A stretch of 64,000 nucleotides of DNA, from NCBI GenBank assembly GCA_048013815.1, contig CM106585.1, positions 17,360,001 to 17,424,000 of the forward strand, in the 5' to 3' direction. This stretch comes from Setoptus koraiensis. Lineage: Eukaryota; Arthropoda. The notes below the pieces were generated by a model. It had not been told where the DNA came from. It ran no database searches and saw only the letters and a list, made by a program, of their open reading frames with translations. Below are positions 10,869-23,462 of this stretch, piece by piece; position 1 is the first letter of the stretch; every line of letters begins with the position of its first letter. Position numbers and translations under genes: made by a program.

Positions 10869-11889
10869 GTCGGCGCGCCTCTTTTGGGGCCAGCCCGAAT
10901 AAAGGCCCCGCTCGCTTGCGTTGTGTCGGCCATGTTTGATCCCAGCGGTTCATGCTGGCGCCCGTCGGTGTGTCAGTGGCACACAAACACTGATAGCACC
11001 GACAACAAGCCAACGGGTGACGCGCACAGGTGAGTGTGATGCTGCTCTCTTAACACAATTGGCACAATTGCTGCCGCTGCCGCTGCTGCTGTTGTTGCTG
11101 TTGTTGTTACGTAACATAAATTAAAGCAAATTTGCTCGACTTTATGTTTCACTTGTTTGCCATCTGGCCGCCAGTCGAACAGCGCGCTCCATCTTCACCG
11201 GGGGCCTCTCACTCGGCAACCCCACAAACCGTTATTTACAATGCCCTGGCCATTATTATTTCGAAAGCCGGCCAACAACCGGGCTATCGTTCTTCTCCCT
11301 CTCTTTCTCTCTTTGAATACATATATCGACTGCTGCCAATGCTGCTGAATAGTGATTCGGATAAAATAAAATAAAACCCAAAAAAGAGGAAACAAAAAAC
11401 GCCACGTACTGCCGAACACCGACAACCGGCTACGTGCAACCTAAAGCCACTCGCTCTCTCTGTCTAACTGTCTATTGGCGGCTATAACAATAAATAACTT
11501 CTTAACTTTCCTCTCTCCCTCTCTCCCTCTCTATTTCTCACCTGTCATTTTGTTCTCTCACCTGTGCCAGATTAATGAATAAACTCAGCTACGTGCTACA
11601 ACTTCCGGTGATGGCTGCTTACTCATGCAGCACTGCACTACAGTCTATGGTAGCGCGTGTCTATCGATTATGCAAATAATAAACACTCTCGCTCTTTCTT
11701 TTCCTCTTGTTACTGCATGCAAGTGTGTCTGTGTGTCTAGCCAATATATTATTGACCCATAAAAAAGAGAGCGAGATATTAAATGAAATTGAACCAATTC
11801 GAAAGATTGAACTGACAAGGAGCCTTCCCGAGCTGATAGCCTCAGATTTCGAAACAAGTGTATCAATTGGATGAAACTCGTGCTTGTTG

Positions 11890-12370
11890 GCACGAAAATA
11901 TGTGATTTTTCCTCATCCTACCTTTCGTGCTAGAGATTTTTCTCCGAAATTCATCTCCAATCAAATCTATGTTTGCCACCTGTGATTTGGTGTGCAAATG
12001 CACTGAAACAGTCGATGCAACTGATTTAAATAACAAGTTGGAAGTTTATGTTTCTGCTTAATGTTCGGCATAAGCTCTCTCGTTATCGCCCAAGACGCCC
12101 AGATCAGATGATTGGATTCCAGCGAAATTGCCGAAAATATTTATTTAGTTGGAATCTTTCGGAGCAATTCACAGGAAAGGGCATGTATCAGATAAAAAGT
12201 GCGAGAACTATTAACTTCCAACTTGTTAGTTCAGATCATTCGAATGCATGCAACTTGGTCTCATTCGCCCAATCTGGCTCATGGCAAACATGACCAATTG
12301 AATTGATGATGAATTTTGGAAAAAATCTCTAAAACGAAGGATTAAACTAGGGCGAGATAACCCGTTTCCG
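11890..12370. repeat. Long imperfect inverted repeat (hairpin)
   Basis: The left arm (about 11895-12046) and right arm (about 12213-12370) are reverse complements. The innermost 16 bp, TAACAAGTTGGAAGTT (12031-12046) and AACTTCCAACTTGTTA (12213-12228), are perfect. Further out, CTAGAGATTTTTCTCC pairs with TTAGAGATTTTTTCC read from the other strand, then an AAATTCATC block and ATGTTTGCCA. Weaker pairing seems to continue inwards towards about 12145. It could be an old foldback transposon or an inverted duplication able to give hairpin RNA. Confidence 0.6.
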
Positions 12371-13662
12371 TGTTCAGTGAAAAGAGTTGCATCTATCTAA
12401 TAGATACACTCGTGTTTTGAGATGTGAGGGTATCACCTCGCGATTGTCGTTACAAATATTGGTCTACTTATATTTATTGAAGCCGTTTGGGCCGGCACAT
12501 TTATCAGGGCAAACAGTCTAGATTGCAGTTGTGTAGAAAGCTCTCTCACTGTTGTTGCCTGTCTGGATTTATACAGATATTACGCTTGGCTAACTTCTTG
12601 GTGGTAGCAGCGATTTGTTATGTTGTGTTTGGTTCAATTGTAGCGCAGTTGAATCTAACGGCTGTTGGTTTGTTGTGGAAGAGAAGCCTCAGTGTCAGCG
12701 AACAGTCCAACAGCAGATTAATTGGGTCAAATGAATGCGATACGCTGGTGTGTTCAACTAGATTGGTCCGTTACATGTCGGCACCATTAACAAGAGGGCG
12801 CCAAAACATTTAGTCGTACAAACAACAGAAACATGGACAATTTTTGCAGCTCGTTAGTAAACATTCTCTATCAGCGATGATGATTGGACACATTTTAACA
12901 ATTACACACAATTGCATCATAAATCTGGCCAGACGTTTGTACTGTGTTGTTATTATTCGGACTGCAGTTGACCCAAGCCACATTGCTATATTGCATCATA
13001 CAATTTGAGTGAGAAAGGGTTGTAGAAAAAACGGCTGCATGTGAATGGCATAATTTTCGACAGTACAATGCACAATTGTCTTTTGTGCATTGTACTTGAT
13101 TTATTGCGAGAGAATGTGGCCCCATAATAGTTGTCGAGCGTTACCGGATGATCAAAGATGACAAAGTAAAAAAGTGAGAAACATTTTCCTTCATCAGCGG
13201 CTCCACAATTAATTAATTAACGCGCTGTGCCGTTGTTGGCAAATAAAAAATACAAGACAAAAACAAAACGGGCGCCAATGACGACCAATGTACGGCCAAC
13301 TGAGGAAGCGACCAAGCCAATAACCAAGTTGGACCCGGGGACCCTCTCATAGGGAGAAAGGTTGCTTTTGTGTTTGGAGGCGCCTAATTAATTTGAGTTT
13401 GCCGGCGATCGGATCATTAGCGACAGTTGCCGTGTGACACGGGCATATCGGTTAATCAGATTGGTCATTAATATATATTAGCTGCACCGGCTCCAATAAC
13501 GAGTGGCTATCTAGCTGACTGGCTAACTGGCTAACTGGCCAACTGGCTAAGCGGCTAACTGGCTGGCACCTGCGAGCAGATTGTTTATCATCGGCGAGCT
13601 TGGCAAGGTGTCAAATCAGCGACTGACACCTCGCCTACAACTGATTCTGATTAATATGATTG

Positions 13663-13672
13663 GTATTGTTGT

Positions 13673-13704
<32 letters not shown>

Positions 13705-13716
13705 TCGTTGCGTCAA
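13663..13716. repeat. GTT/GCT trinucleotide tract
   Basis: Imperfect (GTT)n with GCT units. A similar tract follows at 13868-13900. Confidence 0.8.
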
Positions 13717-14732
13717 TGCGACAACAACAATACCGATCATATTGTTCATCAGCACCTCTCACAGCCACTGCTCATATGATATGTTGACGTAAGCGATGGG
13801 CATCTCTCGCCATCTCACTATGCTCACGGCTCGCTCTGCTACGGCTCAATATTAGTTATATAACTAGTCGTTGTTGTTGTTGCTGTTGTTGTTGTTGCAA
13901 GCGAGTTATTTGGGCCAGCTAAAAGTCGCAAGTAACGAGCATGTGCAAGTGTGTCACGAGAACGCAATTGGAGGCGCCTCATTGTTTTGCCTTCAATCAC
14001 AATCAGCTATTGCTTTCGCTCGCTCTCTCGCTCGCTTTCACTGCCGCTGTTTCTGGCAAACAGAGAGAGAGAGAGAGAGAGAGCAAATAAATGGTCATCG
14101 GACCCTCACACAACACACAGCGCGCCCCCTTCCGGTGGAGCCGGCCAGCCCGAAGTGACCGCCAATATAATGTACGCTTGTCGCTTCGGGCCCAATGCCG
14201 TCCAATTGTGTTCGTTGGGGCAATTGTTTGTATGCCAACACGATATATGCAGCCTTCATTGGAATTAGTGCGTGTGCCAGTCGACAGTTGGCTGCATTTG
14301 GTGGCAATGAGTGACCGTACGACTTGACAACAACTGCCGCAACGATCATTGTGTTTCCGTCGGGGGCCCCATATAACGGGTTGGTGCCGTTGAGTCGAGA
14401 GACAACAAAACAATCAATTGTGTGCCGCTGTTTCGAGCCAGTTAGCCAGTTAGCCGGTGGCCAGTGGCTTGCAACATCGCTAATCGAAGTGCATCTAGTT
14501 AGTTGCGGGCGCGCGGGTGTATGGCGATGGCATGTGGCGAGAGAGCGTTTCTAACGCGTTTCGGACGCCCCAAACAGTGCGAACTGCGCCAGCGATTCGC
14601 TCGATGGGATACCTCGCAAATGAGCCGCACAAATACATTGGTGAAATTGATCGAAAGAAGCAGGCGATGTGCGCGAACAATTGAAGCAGTTTGCATCGGG
14701 ATGCATTCAGCCAGAAAAAGAAGACGAGCCAA

Positions 14733-14849
14733 GGCGAGGCGAGACGAGACGAGACGAGAAGAAACGAGACGAAACCAGACGAAACCAGACGAAACGAGAC
14801 GAAACCAAACGAGACGAGACGAGACGAAACCAAACGAAACGAGACGAAA
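14733..14849. repeat. Degenerate pentanucleotide array (GAGAC / GAAAC)
   Basis: About 23 units of GAGAC, GAAAC or close variants. The array yields several long overlapping charged open frames on + and VRF-type frames on -; all are repeat artefacts. Confidence 0.85.
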
Positions 14850-15947
14850 AGCAACCATAACAGAGAGTGTGGGGATCGCAGTCAAGTGCACTCAAATTTA
14901 TTCATTAGTAAGTCGCGTTCTATCTTATCTGGGTGTCTGTCAATGCGATCATGATCAATTTGGCTTATAATCTACGAGTGAGGAAAAGAAAATGCTAATA
15001 TTTCGTAAAATTTGCACCGACGTCAACGATATTTTGATAGACGCACAAGAGCGCGGAAAAAAACACACCAGTGGCAAACATAAACTAGCCAACACCACTG
15101 ACACCTATCGCTATCTAATGTTGCTATATATAATGCTGCTTATTATATCGCCATTTCGCCCCCACCAAATGATTTATCCGTTTCGTCTTTGTGTTGGCGC
15201 GCAACTGGCTCGTAGGTTGCATAAGTTGGCAATATAATTTAAGCTGGCTCTGTTAGGCCAATAATTTGGCGCACACCGAGTGTGTAGTAGAGAGTGGTGT
15301 TGTTGTGAACAACTTGTTCATCTTGCAACACTCATTGGAGATGGCTCGATGTGGCTCGAGCTGGCGGGATAAATAAATAGCCATTTATTGATGGCGCGCC
15401 AGTCTCGCCCACTCATCATCTTAAAGGTATTAGTATAAATCAAGGAGCGGCCCGTGGAATGGATTGATCCGAGCAACGAGATATAAACAACACAGCGGCT
15501 TACCAAGTGTTGGCTGGCTGGCTGGCTGGCAGCGACACCAACATCACGCTCCGTCAGCTAGAGAGAATCGTTAGCAATGTGCCTTTACTGCTATCGTCTC
15601 GCTCGTTATATACACACATATAAATATATAGCGTCCCATCTCGAGACGCTAGTTCCCACTTGCTGTTTGTGCTCTCAATGCATAGCAAATAGCTGCAGAG
15701 AAACAGCAATAGCGCCCATTCAATTGGGGCCCCGACAAAACAAAAATCGTACCGGCCTCAACTCATTGGCAGCCCGTAATTGCTTGCTCGTCCGCCATGC
15801 GGCACATAGTGTAATTTATTATGTTATATCCATATTATATCCGTTCGCCGGCAATGAGCTCCCGAGTGTTATTATAAATTTTTAATGGCCCCATCATCCA
15901 TGGCTGGATATTTTAAAAGCCGCGCAACGCAACCGCTTGAAAATATC

Positions 15948-15983
15948 CAGCAATACCCAGCAATACCCAGCAATACCCAGCAA
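15948..15983. repeat. 10-bp minisatellite (CAGCAATACC), 3-4 copies
   Basis: Perfect short tandem repeat. Confidence 0.85.
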
Positions 15984-18900
15984 CAGATCCCGCGATAAAC
16001 CCGCTTGACTTATTAGATGGCCGATCGAGTAGCCAATGATGAATGACCTCACTCATGCCACCGGAAAACTAATAACAATAATCATTGAGTGGGTGCTTGT
16101 GTGTCATTTTTATCTCTTTTTCGCCACTCTTTTCTCTCTAAAAAAGTCTCTCGCTTGCTCTCGGTCTCTTGTTTTGGCCTCTTGAGTCAAGTGTGCTGCA
16201 CCGAAATTGCTGTAGCAGATTGTATCTCTGTATTAGAGTGATAATGGCTCCCTCTCTTGTCTTGTCATATCTTGGAGGCTCGCCATTCTCGATTGTCAGG
16301 GGACCGGCCAATGTATACTGGCTGCCATACTTTGGCGAGACATTGCATTGGAATTGCGTTGCTGCTGGGACTTGGCCAAGAACAAGTCAGAGGGCTTTTT
16401 GCGCCACACACAGAATCGCAATTGGAAAGGGGCCCACGGCTTGTCGGCAAGCAACCGACTGCCATTTGAGAGTGGCAAAAGCATGAATGGGGCGACAGGG
16501 GCCCTGCCAATACGGGGATATAGCCCGTATCATAGAGGCATGCTTTTATCATGATCTATGGTGGCCGGTTTAATGCCGTGCAAGCCAATACAACACAAAA
16601 ACAGCATCATCATAATGTATCCAAGTATAAATATTTGGGCGCCTCTGGCACACACAGCAGGTATTGTCTGATGATCCCGGTCTCATGGTTTATCAAATCT
16701 CTATGTCTATATCGGCGCGGACAATGCATCCCATTTAAGCTGATGATGCCAAATAGTGGCTTGCAAGGGTGCTTATCGTCGTAGTTAAGCACAACAATTT
16801 TACTTTTATCGCTCGTATTTTGGTAGGCAATTTTATCTGCAAAATAAAGGGCGCTTGATGATGGTGAGCCGACAAATAAACTATTGAATATTTGGTTGTT
16901 GCATCATTCTTTTTTGTCCGTCTCTTTCATCAATGGAGCAACTCTTACTCTTAGTCTCTACATTGGAGCAATATCTAGTTTTGCCAATATTTCACTGGCG
17001 CGCAATATCTGGATGCTTTCACTTTTTTCACTTGTAAATCCCCCCGCTTGCATCGAGCTGGATGGCATCGGAAAAAGAGTTAAGATTAATGATGGCTGGC
17101 CGGGCGCCAGCGCAAAGCAAAGCAGACGGCTTCCGAGTGCCTATATTCATTTGGAGCTTTCGCATTCTGCTAGAAGTATTTCTGTTTATCAAGTTACGGC
17201 AGAGATACGACGCGGCTTGAGATATCATTTCCAGTTGGCTGCAATGGGAACAGCCGGCCGGCCGGCCGGCCAGCACCTCGGCTCGTTGAGAGCCGCAACC
17301 TGGCCCTGGGCGATGGCCCGCCAGGCCGTCAACTAACTCAGTGTCTGGCCGAACCGGGCGACCGTCTGACCGGCCAAACGACCGACTGACCGCTAGCGGT
17401 GTGCGGCTTGGCCAGTGTTGGTTTTGGCGCAGTGAGGGGCCAATAGTGACGGGGGCCAGCAATTATGTGGCACGAAATATAGATTGCTCTCTATTTATAT
17501 ATTCCTGTTGCTGTTGTGGTTGTTGTTGTTGTTGTTGTTGCTGTTGTTGTTGTGTATGGTGAGTTATTCACAGAGGAGAAGCGCGGCAACTTGAGAACTT
17601 GATTATTCACCATCGCCTTGCAACGAGCCGGGCCCGCTCGATGGACGGGCCCAACGGGGACCAGCTATTAAATTATTTGCTATTTGTATTAGTTGTTGTT
17701 GTTGTTGTTATTATTATTGCTCGCTTGTGAACAATTGGCGCTGCCGAGTTGCTTGTTGGCGAGCTGGCTGCAATTGAGCTCTCCCTTGGCCCACAATGAA
17801 CAATGGCGAGCTGAATATTTGCCTGGCTGACAATCGCCAATAATAAGCAACTCCGTCAGCGATGGGGGTGTTTATGTCATCTTCAACTCTCTCGCTCTCT
17901 CTCTCCCTCGCTCCCTTGCTCCCTTATTCACTGATTCGGCCCCGTTCTCTGACTCTCTGATTTGATAACCATTTAGACCATTGCCAGTGCGCCCACTATT
18001 GCCACTATTGTTGCCCAATAACACTGCCGTTCGGCATGCCCAGCCGAGTAACGCAATACGCGCGCGCCGGCGTCTCAATCGGCCCGAGCCTTCGGCCAAT
18101 TTCGAGTGCTGGTCAAGATTACATAATATGATCTCGCTGTCTCGGCTGCCGTCGCCACACAACCAAGTGACCTAAACAGCCAGCCAGCCAGCCAGCTCAC
18201 AAGGCTCACATAACTCCGCTCGCTCGTTTGTTTGTCTAAGCCTCCTCTTCCTATTACCATTGTTAGGCTGGCCAATTGACCGAGCGCCTAGCGACGTTGG
18301 CGACTTGCCACTGGCCGCCAATCGCCACTCGCTGCTTGCGCCAACGCGCCCCTTTATTGAGCGGCCCAATTGTGCGCACCCACCAGAGAGGTACAGCGAC
18401 AATGTCGAGCTGTGGACATTGTTGTGAACTCAGTTATAAATTGCATTCGTCGTCTAGATCTTGTTCCACTGTCGAGCAGTTTGATTTCTGAGCGGCCGCG
18501 TGTTTATTGCATTTATATCATATGCATGCAAACTAAATTGCTCTCTACTATGCGATGATGCCACTCCGATTCAAGCGAGATTGCGAGCAATTGTGAGCTC
18601 AGATTAGAGAGCCACTGTTGACAAGTAACAACCGGAACTGGCCTGGCTGCCGCTGGCCAACGCAATTTTGAGGCCCGTGCAATGATTTAGCATGATTTGT
18701 TGTATTGGCGCCACTAGTTGACACTGAGAGGCGCCTCTTATTTGCTCAGTTTGTTTGACCGATTAACTGGCACGATCACTTTATGTTGGTTGCAACTTGC
18801 AAGTTCACGCGTGGATACTACGGTCACATTATGGATATCAATGATATCCATGATATGATGGTGGATATACGGCCCCGTGAGTCGCAGTAGCCAGGGCTCA

Positions 18901-20154
18901 CTCACAATTGTCAGCATTGTAATAATTATTGTCGATTGTCGTGGCAGCAGTTTGCAGCACAGCGACAGACAGGGGGCGCTGGCGAGCGACCATCTGTTGT
19001 CGTTTGTATTGAATGGGGCCGTTGCAAGATAGTGCAGAAGCTCTATATAATTATTAAGCTAATTAATGGGGCTGGAATCAATCAAAGAATCCGGCTTCCC
19101 AGAATGGTCGCTTGGGTGCGCTGTCGCGGGCTGTTGTCGTTATTGTTGTCGTCGTTGTTGTCGTCGTTGTTGTCGTCGTAGTTGGCTGACAGTTAACAAT
19201 GTGACAATGTACAAAATGTCTAAATTATCCTGTTACCATCACCGTTAGCGCCGAGTGTGATAAAGTTGTGATAAGGCTGATAAAGAGGTAAATAGCCGGC
19301 TGCGTTCTGCTGAGTGAACTTTGCCGGCTTGCCAACACTGTTTATTTCTATTGGCGCAGATTGAGGCCAGACAATGAAGAAAGTAAATTATTTGAGAGTG
19401 GCGAGACACTCTTAATGACAATGCAGCTTAAGCGCACACAATGCCCGCTCTCTCAATGGAGCATCGCGGTGCCGGATTTTGATTATCTGGGCTTTTAGTT
19501 TGATATTGGCTGGTGCATGCACCTTTGCCGGCGCTGAGCATTGTGTAAACTTATACCCAGACTGTCGCTCGGTGTGTCGACTGTCGGGTTAAATTCGGTA
19601 TAAATTGCCGCACACACACACGGAGTTTCTTTTTGATATTATCAGTGTGTCAGTCGTGGCTAATGGTTCATTACAGCGTCTGGCCGCCACGACGACTCGT
19701 CAGACCCGCCAGACCCGCCAGACCCGCCAGACTCGCCCGACTAACTAGAGCGGCTCTATGGCCGGCCTAACCCGACAACAAAGTACCCCTGCTCGTTGTT
19801 ACAGTAATGGTAGTAGCTGGCGGCTATTGTGTGCGCTTCTTTGGCGCCTCTCAGGGCGTCGCGATGCCTCCCGATCTCAATCGCAATGTAATGAGTCTGA
19901 TTCGAGCTTGTCCGAGGCGCTATTTTGTCTCGATATTGGCGCCGTTTTCTCGCCTAGCCGAGCCAGACTGTTCCAGGGCGGTTGTTGCTTGCGAAGAATC
20001 GCCCCAAACAATCTGTTGGCCGGCTCAGTCCGCCAGTCTGCTAACTGGGCGCCATTATACTCGCCAAACAGCCGCCCTACACTCGTTATATAATCGGCTC
20101 GCTGCGTAGTCCCGTACCTAGCCGCACACCGGCGCCCAGTGAGCTGGCGAGCCG

Positions 20155-20229
20155 GCCAGCCAGCCAGCCAGTTATCCGGCTGGCGAGTTATCCGACCGGC
20201 GAGTTATCCAGCCAGCGAGTTATCCGAGC
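20155..20229. repeat. CCAG / GCGAGTTATCC short repeats
   Basis: A (CCAG)n tract runs into about four copies of GCGAGTTATCC-like units. Confidence 0.7.
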
Positions 20230-21310
20230 CAGCGGACAGCCGATTGTGTTGCGGGCAGGCGCTGTCGTTGAGTGGCCAAATTCAGTCAAACACACACACA
20301 CACACAGAGTGTGATTTTGGCGCTGGCCAGTAGTTGCTGATTACGACGACGACGACCAACTGACCAACTGACCAATTGAAAATAGCCGCTTCTTATCGGG
20401 CGCGCAAGCCAGCCTGTCGTGGCGAGGCTATTATCCATAAGTGGATACTATTCACTTTGCCAGAGAAACCCAAGCAGCCCACTAAAACCATCGGTCCATT
20501 GGAACGCTGGCAAGAGCTTTATTTGATACTTCAAACGGTCGCTGTTTATCTAGATGAATAGAGTTTGAGCGTCTGTCGATGCAACGCCGCCAGCAAGCAT
20601 GTAAACGGACACGTCGACGTCTTAATGCCGGCTGGCTGGCCTCACTGGCTGGCTGGCCTCACTGGCTGGCTGGCGGGCCCCACTGGCCGACGAGATTGCT
20701 GGATTGTTGTTATCTAATCTGGCACCTACATTGCACACGCACGCACAGTGTTTACTTTGCCTCAGTACGCGCCCTCTATGTGCGCCCCCTCTATCGGCCA
20801 TTCATTTGTCCGACATTGGCGCAAACCGATTGTGTGTGTATCCAGCCAACCGGCTCATTGTTAACAATGGGCATCTGCACAAACAAAAACGCGCCTCAGT
20901 TATTATTTTAATTTTTCCTTTCGGCCGCCGGGGGCCGCTGCTTCTCTGGGCCGAGTTTCTCAACTGCTTTTCTCGGTCGCTGTCGTGGGCCCATTCTGTC
21001 GAGGCTGCTCGCGGCCGCTTGCATTGCTTTTCATAGCGGCACCCATAACAATCAATTGCGTTGCGATAACAGTGCTGAGCACATTGGTGCACAAGTTGTT
21101 GTGAAATTGGACATTGGCAAGACAACACGATGGCCAGCAAAGTTATATCAAAAGTGGCGCCCAGCGACAAATCGCCGCCATCGACCAATTTGGCAAGCTC
21201 TCTATGTATATCTGTGCTCTCTCAGGCCCCATTGAGAGGCTGAAAGAGATAGATATATATGGCACGCTGTGCGCCAGTGTATATACGGCACAAATCGTCG
21301 GCTTGCCCAG

Positions 21311-21346
21311 CATTGGACAGCATTGGACAGCATTGGACAGCATTGG
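21311..21346. repeat. 10-bp minisatellite (CATTGGACAG), about 3.6 copies
   Basis: Perfect tandem repeat. A reverse-complement piece (GCTGTCCAATGG) follows at about 21360. Confidence 0.85.
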
Positions 21347-22373
21347 CTCGCTCACCAATGCTGTCCAATGGTCAATGCGAGTGTTACGTAATAGTGCAAA
21401 TGGGGCTGCAGTGTGCAGCACAAACAAACAGTTGCACAAACGACAAAGTAGCGCAAACTGAGAGTGGCGAGCCATCTCAAGTGGCATCTTAACAAACAAC
21501 AAAATGATGATGATTGTTGTGCCCCCTAACGCACACAAACAAAGATAGTCTGTGAGTTGTGGTCCCGTTATAACTGTCTGCCCATTTTGAATGGTTTGTT
21601 CTGCCGGCCGGCCGGTCACGGGGCCCCAGCTCGCTGGCCGGGCCCAATGAAAAATGCGCCCGGCCGCCCATATTGAGTTGAGTCGACGCAAGCCGATTGC
21701 ATGCGAGCGCCTGTCTGGCCCCGCTGGCTGGCTACGTGTTTGTGTTTCTGGCAGCGGTCGGATGTTTGCCCGCTGCACCGGCCGCCGGTCAGTTGAGAGA
21801 GTCAACGAACGAGCGACGGCGCAACAACTTCTCGGCAGCAACTCACAGTCTCGGCAACAACTCGGCGAGTGCCGGCAACAACTCGGCGAGTGCCGGCAAG
21901 AAAGTTAGCAGAAAAGTTGTCAGCGGGAGCGATTGACTACGAATTAGGAATGTGCCCAATTGTTTGTGTGCGTGGGGCCCGCGACTTTGAGAGCGAGCCA
22001 GCGAGTACCCTCATAAAATACACTCTGCCAGGCTGTGTGTGCCAGCGCCGGGCACAAGTGGGGCGCTATCTCGGCGCTATAAAATGCAATCCAATTCAAT
22101 CCAATATGGCGCCTGTGTTTGTGTTTGCTGTAGCGACATGTCAGCAGCGACAGACTTGGCCCCAATCGGCGAGCGAAGTGTCAGTGATGCAGTCAGTCTG
22201 GCCCTTGTTGTGGCTGTATAGTTTTGGCGATGATTGCAGCGGGCCAGTTGTGCTTAAATGGTGCTCTACTCGTCTGACAGTTTTAGTTGGACGGATAGTT
22301 GATAGTTGGATATTTGAACATTTTCAGAGCTAAATAGTGTTTGTGTTTGTGCTTGTGCTTGTGCAATACTCAC

Positions 22374-22489
22374 CCAATGGCCAATAGTTCAATAGCAGAT
22401 ACAAAGTGTATAGGGGCATCGAGAAGAGCCCAATGAGCAAATCGGCGAGCGCTAGGCTCAACAGGAAGTAGTTTGACACAGTTTGCAGA
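22374..22489 (-). CDS. mAChR-A: Muscarinic acetylcholine receptor exon 2 (helix 2)
   Basis: A 116-bp exon between the acceptor CTACCCAG|TCTGC and the donor TTGG|GTGAGT on the - strand. It codes for the end of intracellular loop 1, transmembrane helix 2 and the first extracellular loop: LQTVSNYF, then [15 protein letters not shown] with the helix 2 Asp of class A GPCRs, then [13 protein letters not shown]. Joined to exon 1 it gives [16 protein letters not shown], the same spacing between helix 1 and helix 2 as in vertebrate, insect and nematode muscarinic receptors. It enters in phase 2 and leaves in phase 1 inside the Gly codon after WPL. The LADLLIG and WPLG segments favour the insect A-type / GAR-3 class over the B-type. 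An odd point is that the 3' end of intron 1 is a CAA-repeat tract, not a pyrimidine tract. Confidence 0.88.
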
Positions 22490-22801
22490 CTGGGTAGTTG
22501 TTGTTGATGTTGGTATTGTTGTCGGTATTGTTGTTGCGTTGTTGTCGGGTTGTTGTTGGGTTGTTGTTGCGTCGTTGTTGTTGTTGCGCAATATTGTGTT
22601 GATTGTTTGTTGGCGAGCAATATTTTGTTGTTTTGTTTTTGTTCATTGGTTGTCGGTTAGTTAACACACACACAGCAATCAACCGAGAGGCATGAGTGAT
22701 GAGGCAAAGCAATTCGCACCAAGCAATTCATTTTATTTTGACATGTTCACCGCACACCGGCAACCAGTTACGTCATTGGGGGTTTAATTGTTTGCCGTGT
22801 T

Positions 22802-22857
22802 GTGCCAGTTGCGCCAGTTGTGCCAGTTGTGCCAGTTGTGCCAGTTGTGCCAGTTGT
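22802..22857. repeat. 9-bp minisatellite (GTGCCAGTT), 6 copies
   Basis: Tandem repeat with one variant unit (GCGCCAGTT). In frame it reads CAS repeats; it is not a gene. Confidence 0.9.
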
Positions 22858-23231
22858 GTGCATCATTGGTTGCATTCAATAGTAGTGTTGCGTCATAACA
22901 TTGTTGTGGTTGTTATTTTGAAGACAGAGGCCAGCATAATCCGGCCAAAACCATTACGATGACAGCAGCGGCGCCAGCGGCAGTCCAATTGATTTTTAAG
23001 CCCCCATGCCCCCATTCAGCACATTTAACCCATTTAACGTTTAATCCAAGGGTGGCCAATGAGCGGTTACGTGTTGTTGTTATAACAAGTTTTAACAGGT
23101 TGCAACAATGTTCACCATTGTCATGACAGGTGCACAGGTGACAGGCACAGGGTAGGCATGGAATTAATGGAAATAAACTGATTAGTAAAGGCAATTAATT
23201 GATGGGCCGATGGCAAGACAAATCAGAAATT

Positions 23232-23264
23232 TTCACACTTTTGATTTGGTGTCAAAAGTGTGAA
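23232..23264. other. Perfect 13-bp stem-loop
   Basis: TTCACACTTTTGA (23232-23244) pairs perfectly with 23252-23264 across a 7-nt loop. Confidence 0.7.
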
Positions 23265-23403
23265 TTCGCATGTGAGAAGTAGCCGTTAGTTGAGTGGCCG
23301 TTGGTGTACATGTGACCAATTCACAGTTACAAGTGGGCTATCATCACCATCGCCGACAATTGTGTTAGGCCATCGCGTGGCGTGGGCCCCAATGGCCAGC
23401 ACG

Positions 23404-23462
23404 CCAACAAATGCAGCCAACAAATGCAGCCAACGAATGCGGCCAACGAATGCGGCCAACGA
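23404..23462. repeat. 13-bp minisatellite (CCAACAAATGCAG), about 4.5 copies
   Basis: The first two units carry CAAATGCAG and the later ones CGAATGCGG, so the array grew from two variants. Confidence 0.85.

Larger units (their letters stand above)
8400..22373 (-). other. Repeat-rich non-coding stretch, probably intron 2 of the muscarinic receptor
   Basis: From about 8.4 kb the DNA becomes GC-richer and full of TTG/CAA and short minisatellites, like intron 1 of the receptor to its right. Exon 2 of the receptor ends at 22374 in a GTGAGT donor, so this stretch should be its next intron. I looked for the helix 3 to helix 7 exons on the - strand (the CDxWLALDY, DRYF, WTPYN and NPxCY signatures) and did not find them. 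They may lie left of the window, or I may have missed a short exon. Confidence 0.45.

Noticed and set aside
14495-14970. Five overlapping charged or VRF-rich open frames
   Set aside because: They are caused by the GAGAC/GAAAC pentanucleotide array; no start, splice or homology supports any of them.
20579-22333. Long overlapping frames (for example 21143-21841 on -)
   Set aside because: They alternate strands and frames, lack splice signals and family motifs, and lie in GC-rich repeat-laden DNA where long chance frames are expected.
22802-22857. Regular short repeats resembling a CRISPR array
   Set aside because: The units are contiguous 9-mers with no spacers and the DNA is eukaryotic. The same holds for all other arrays here.
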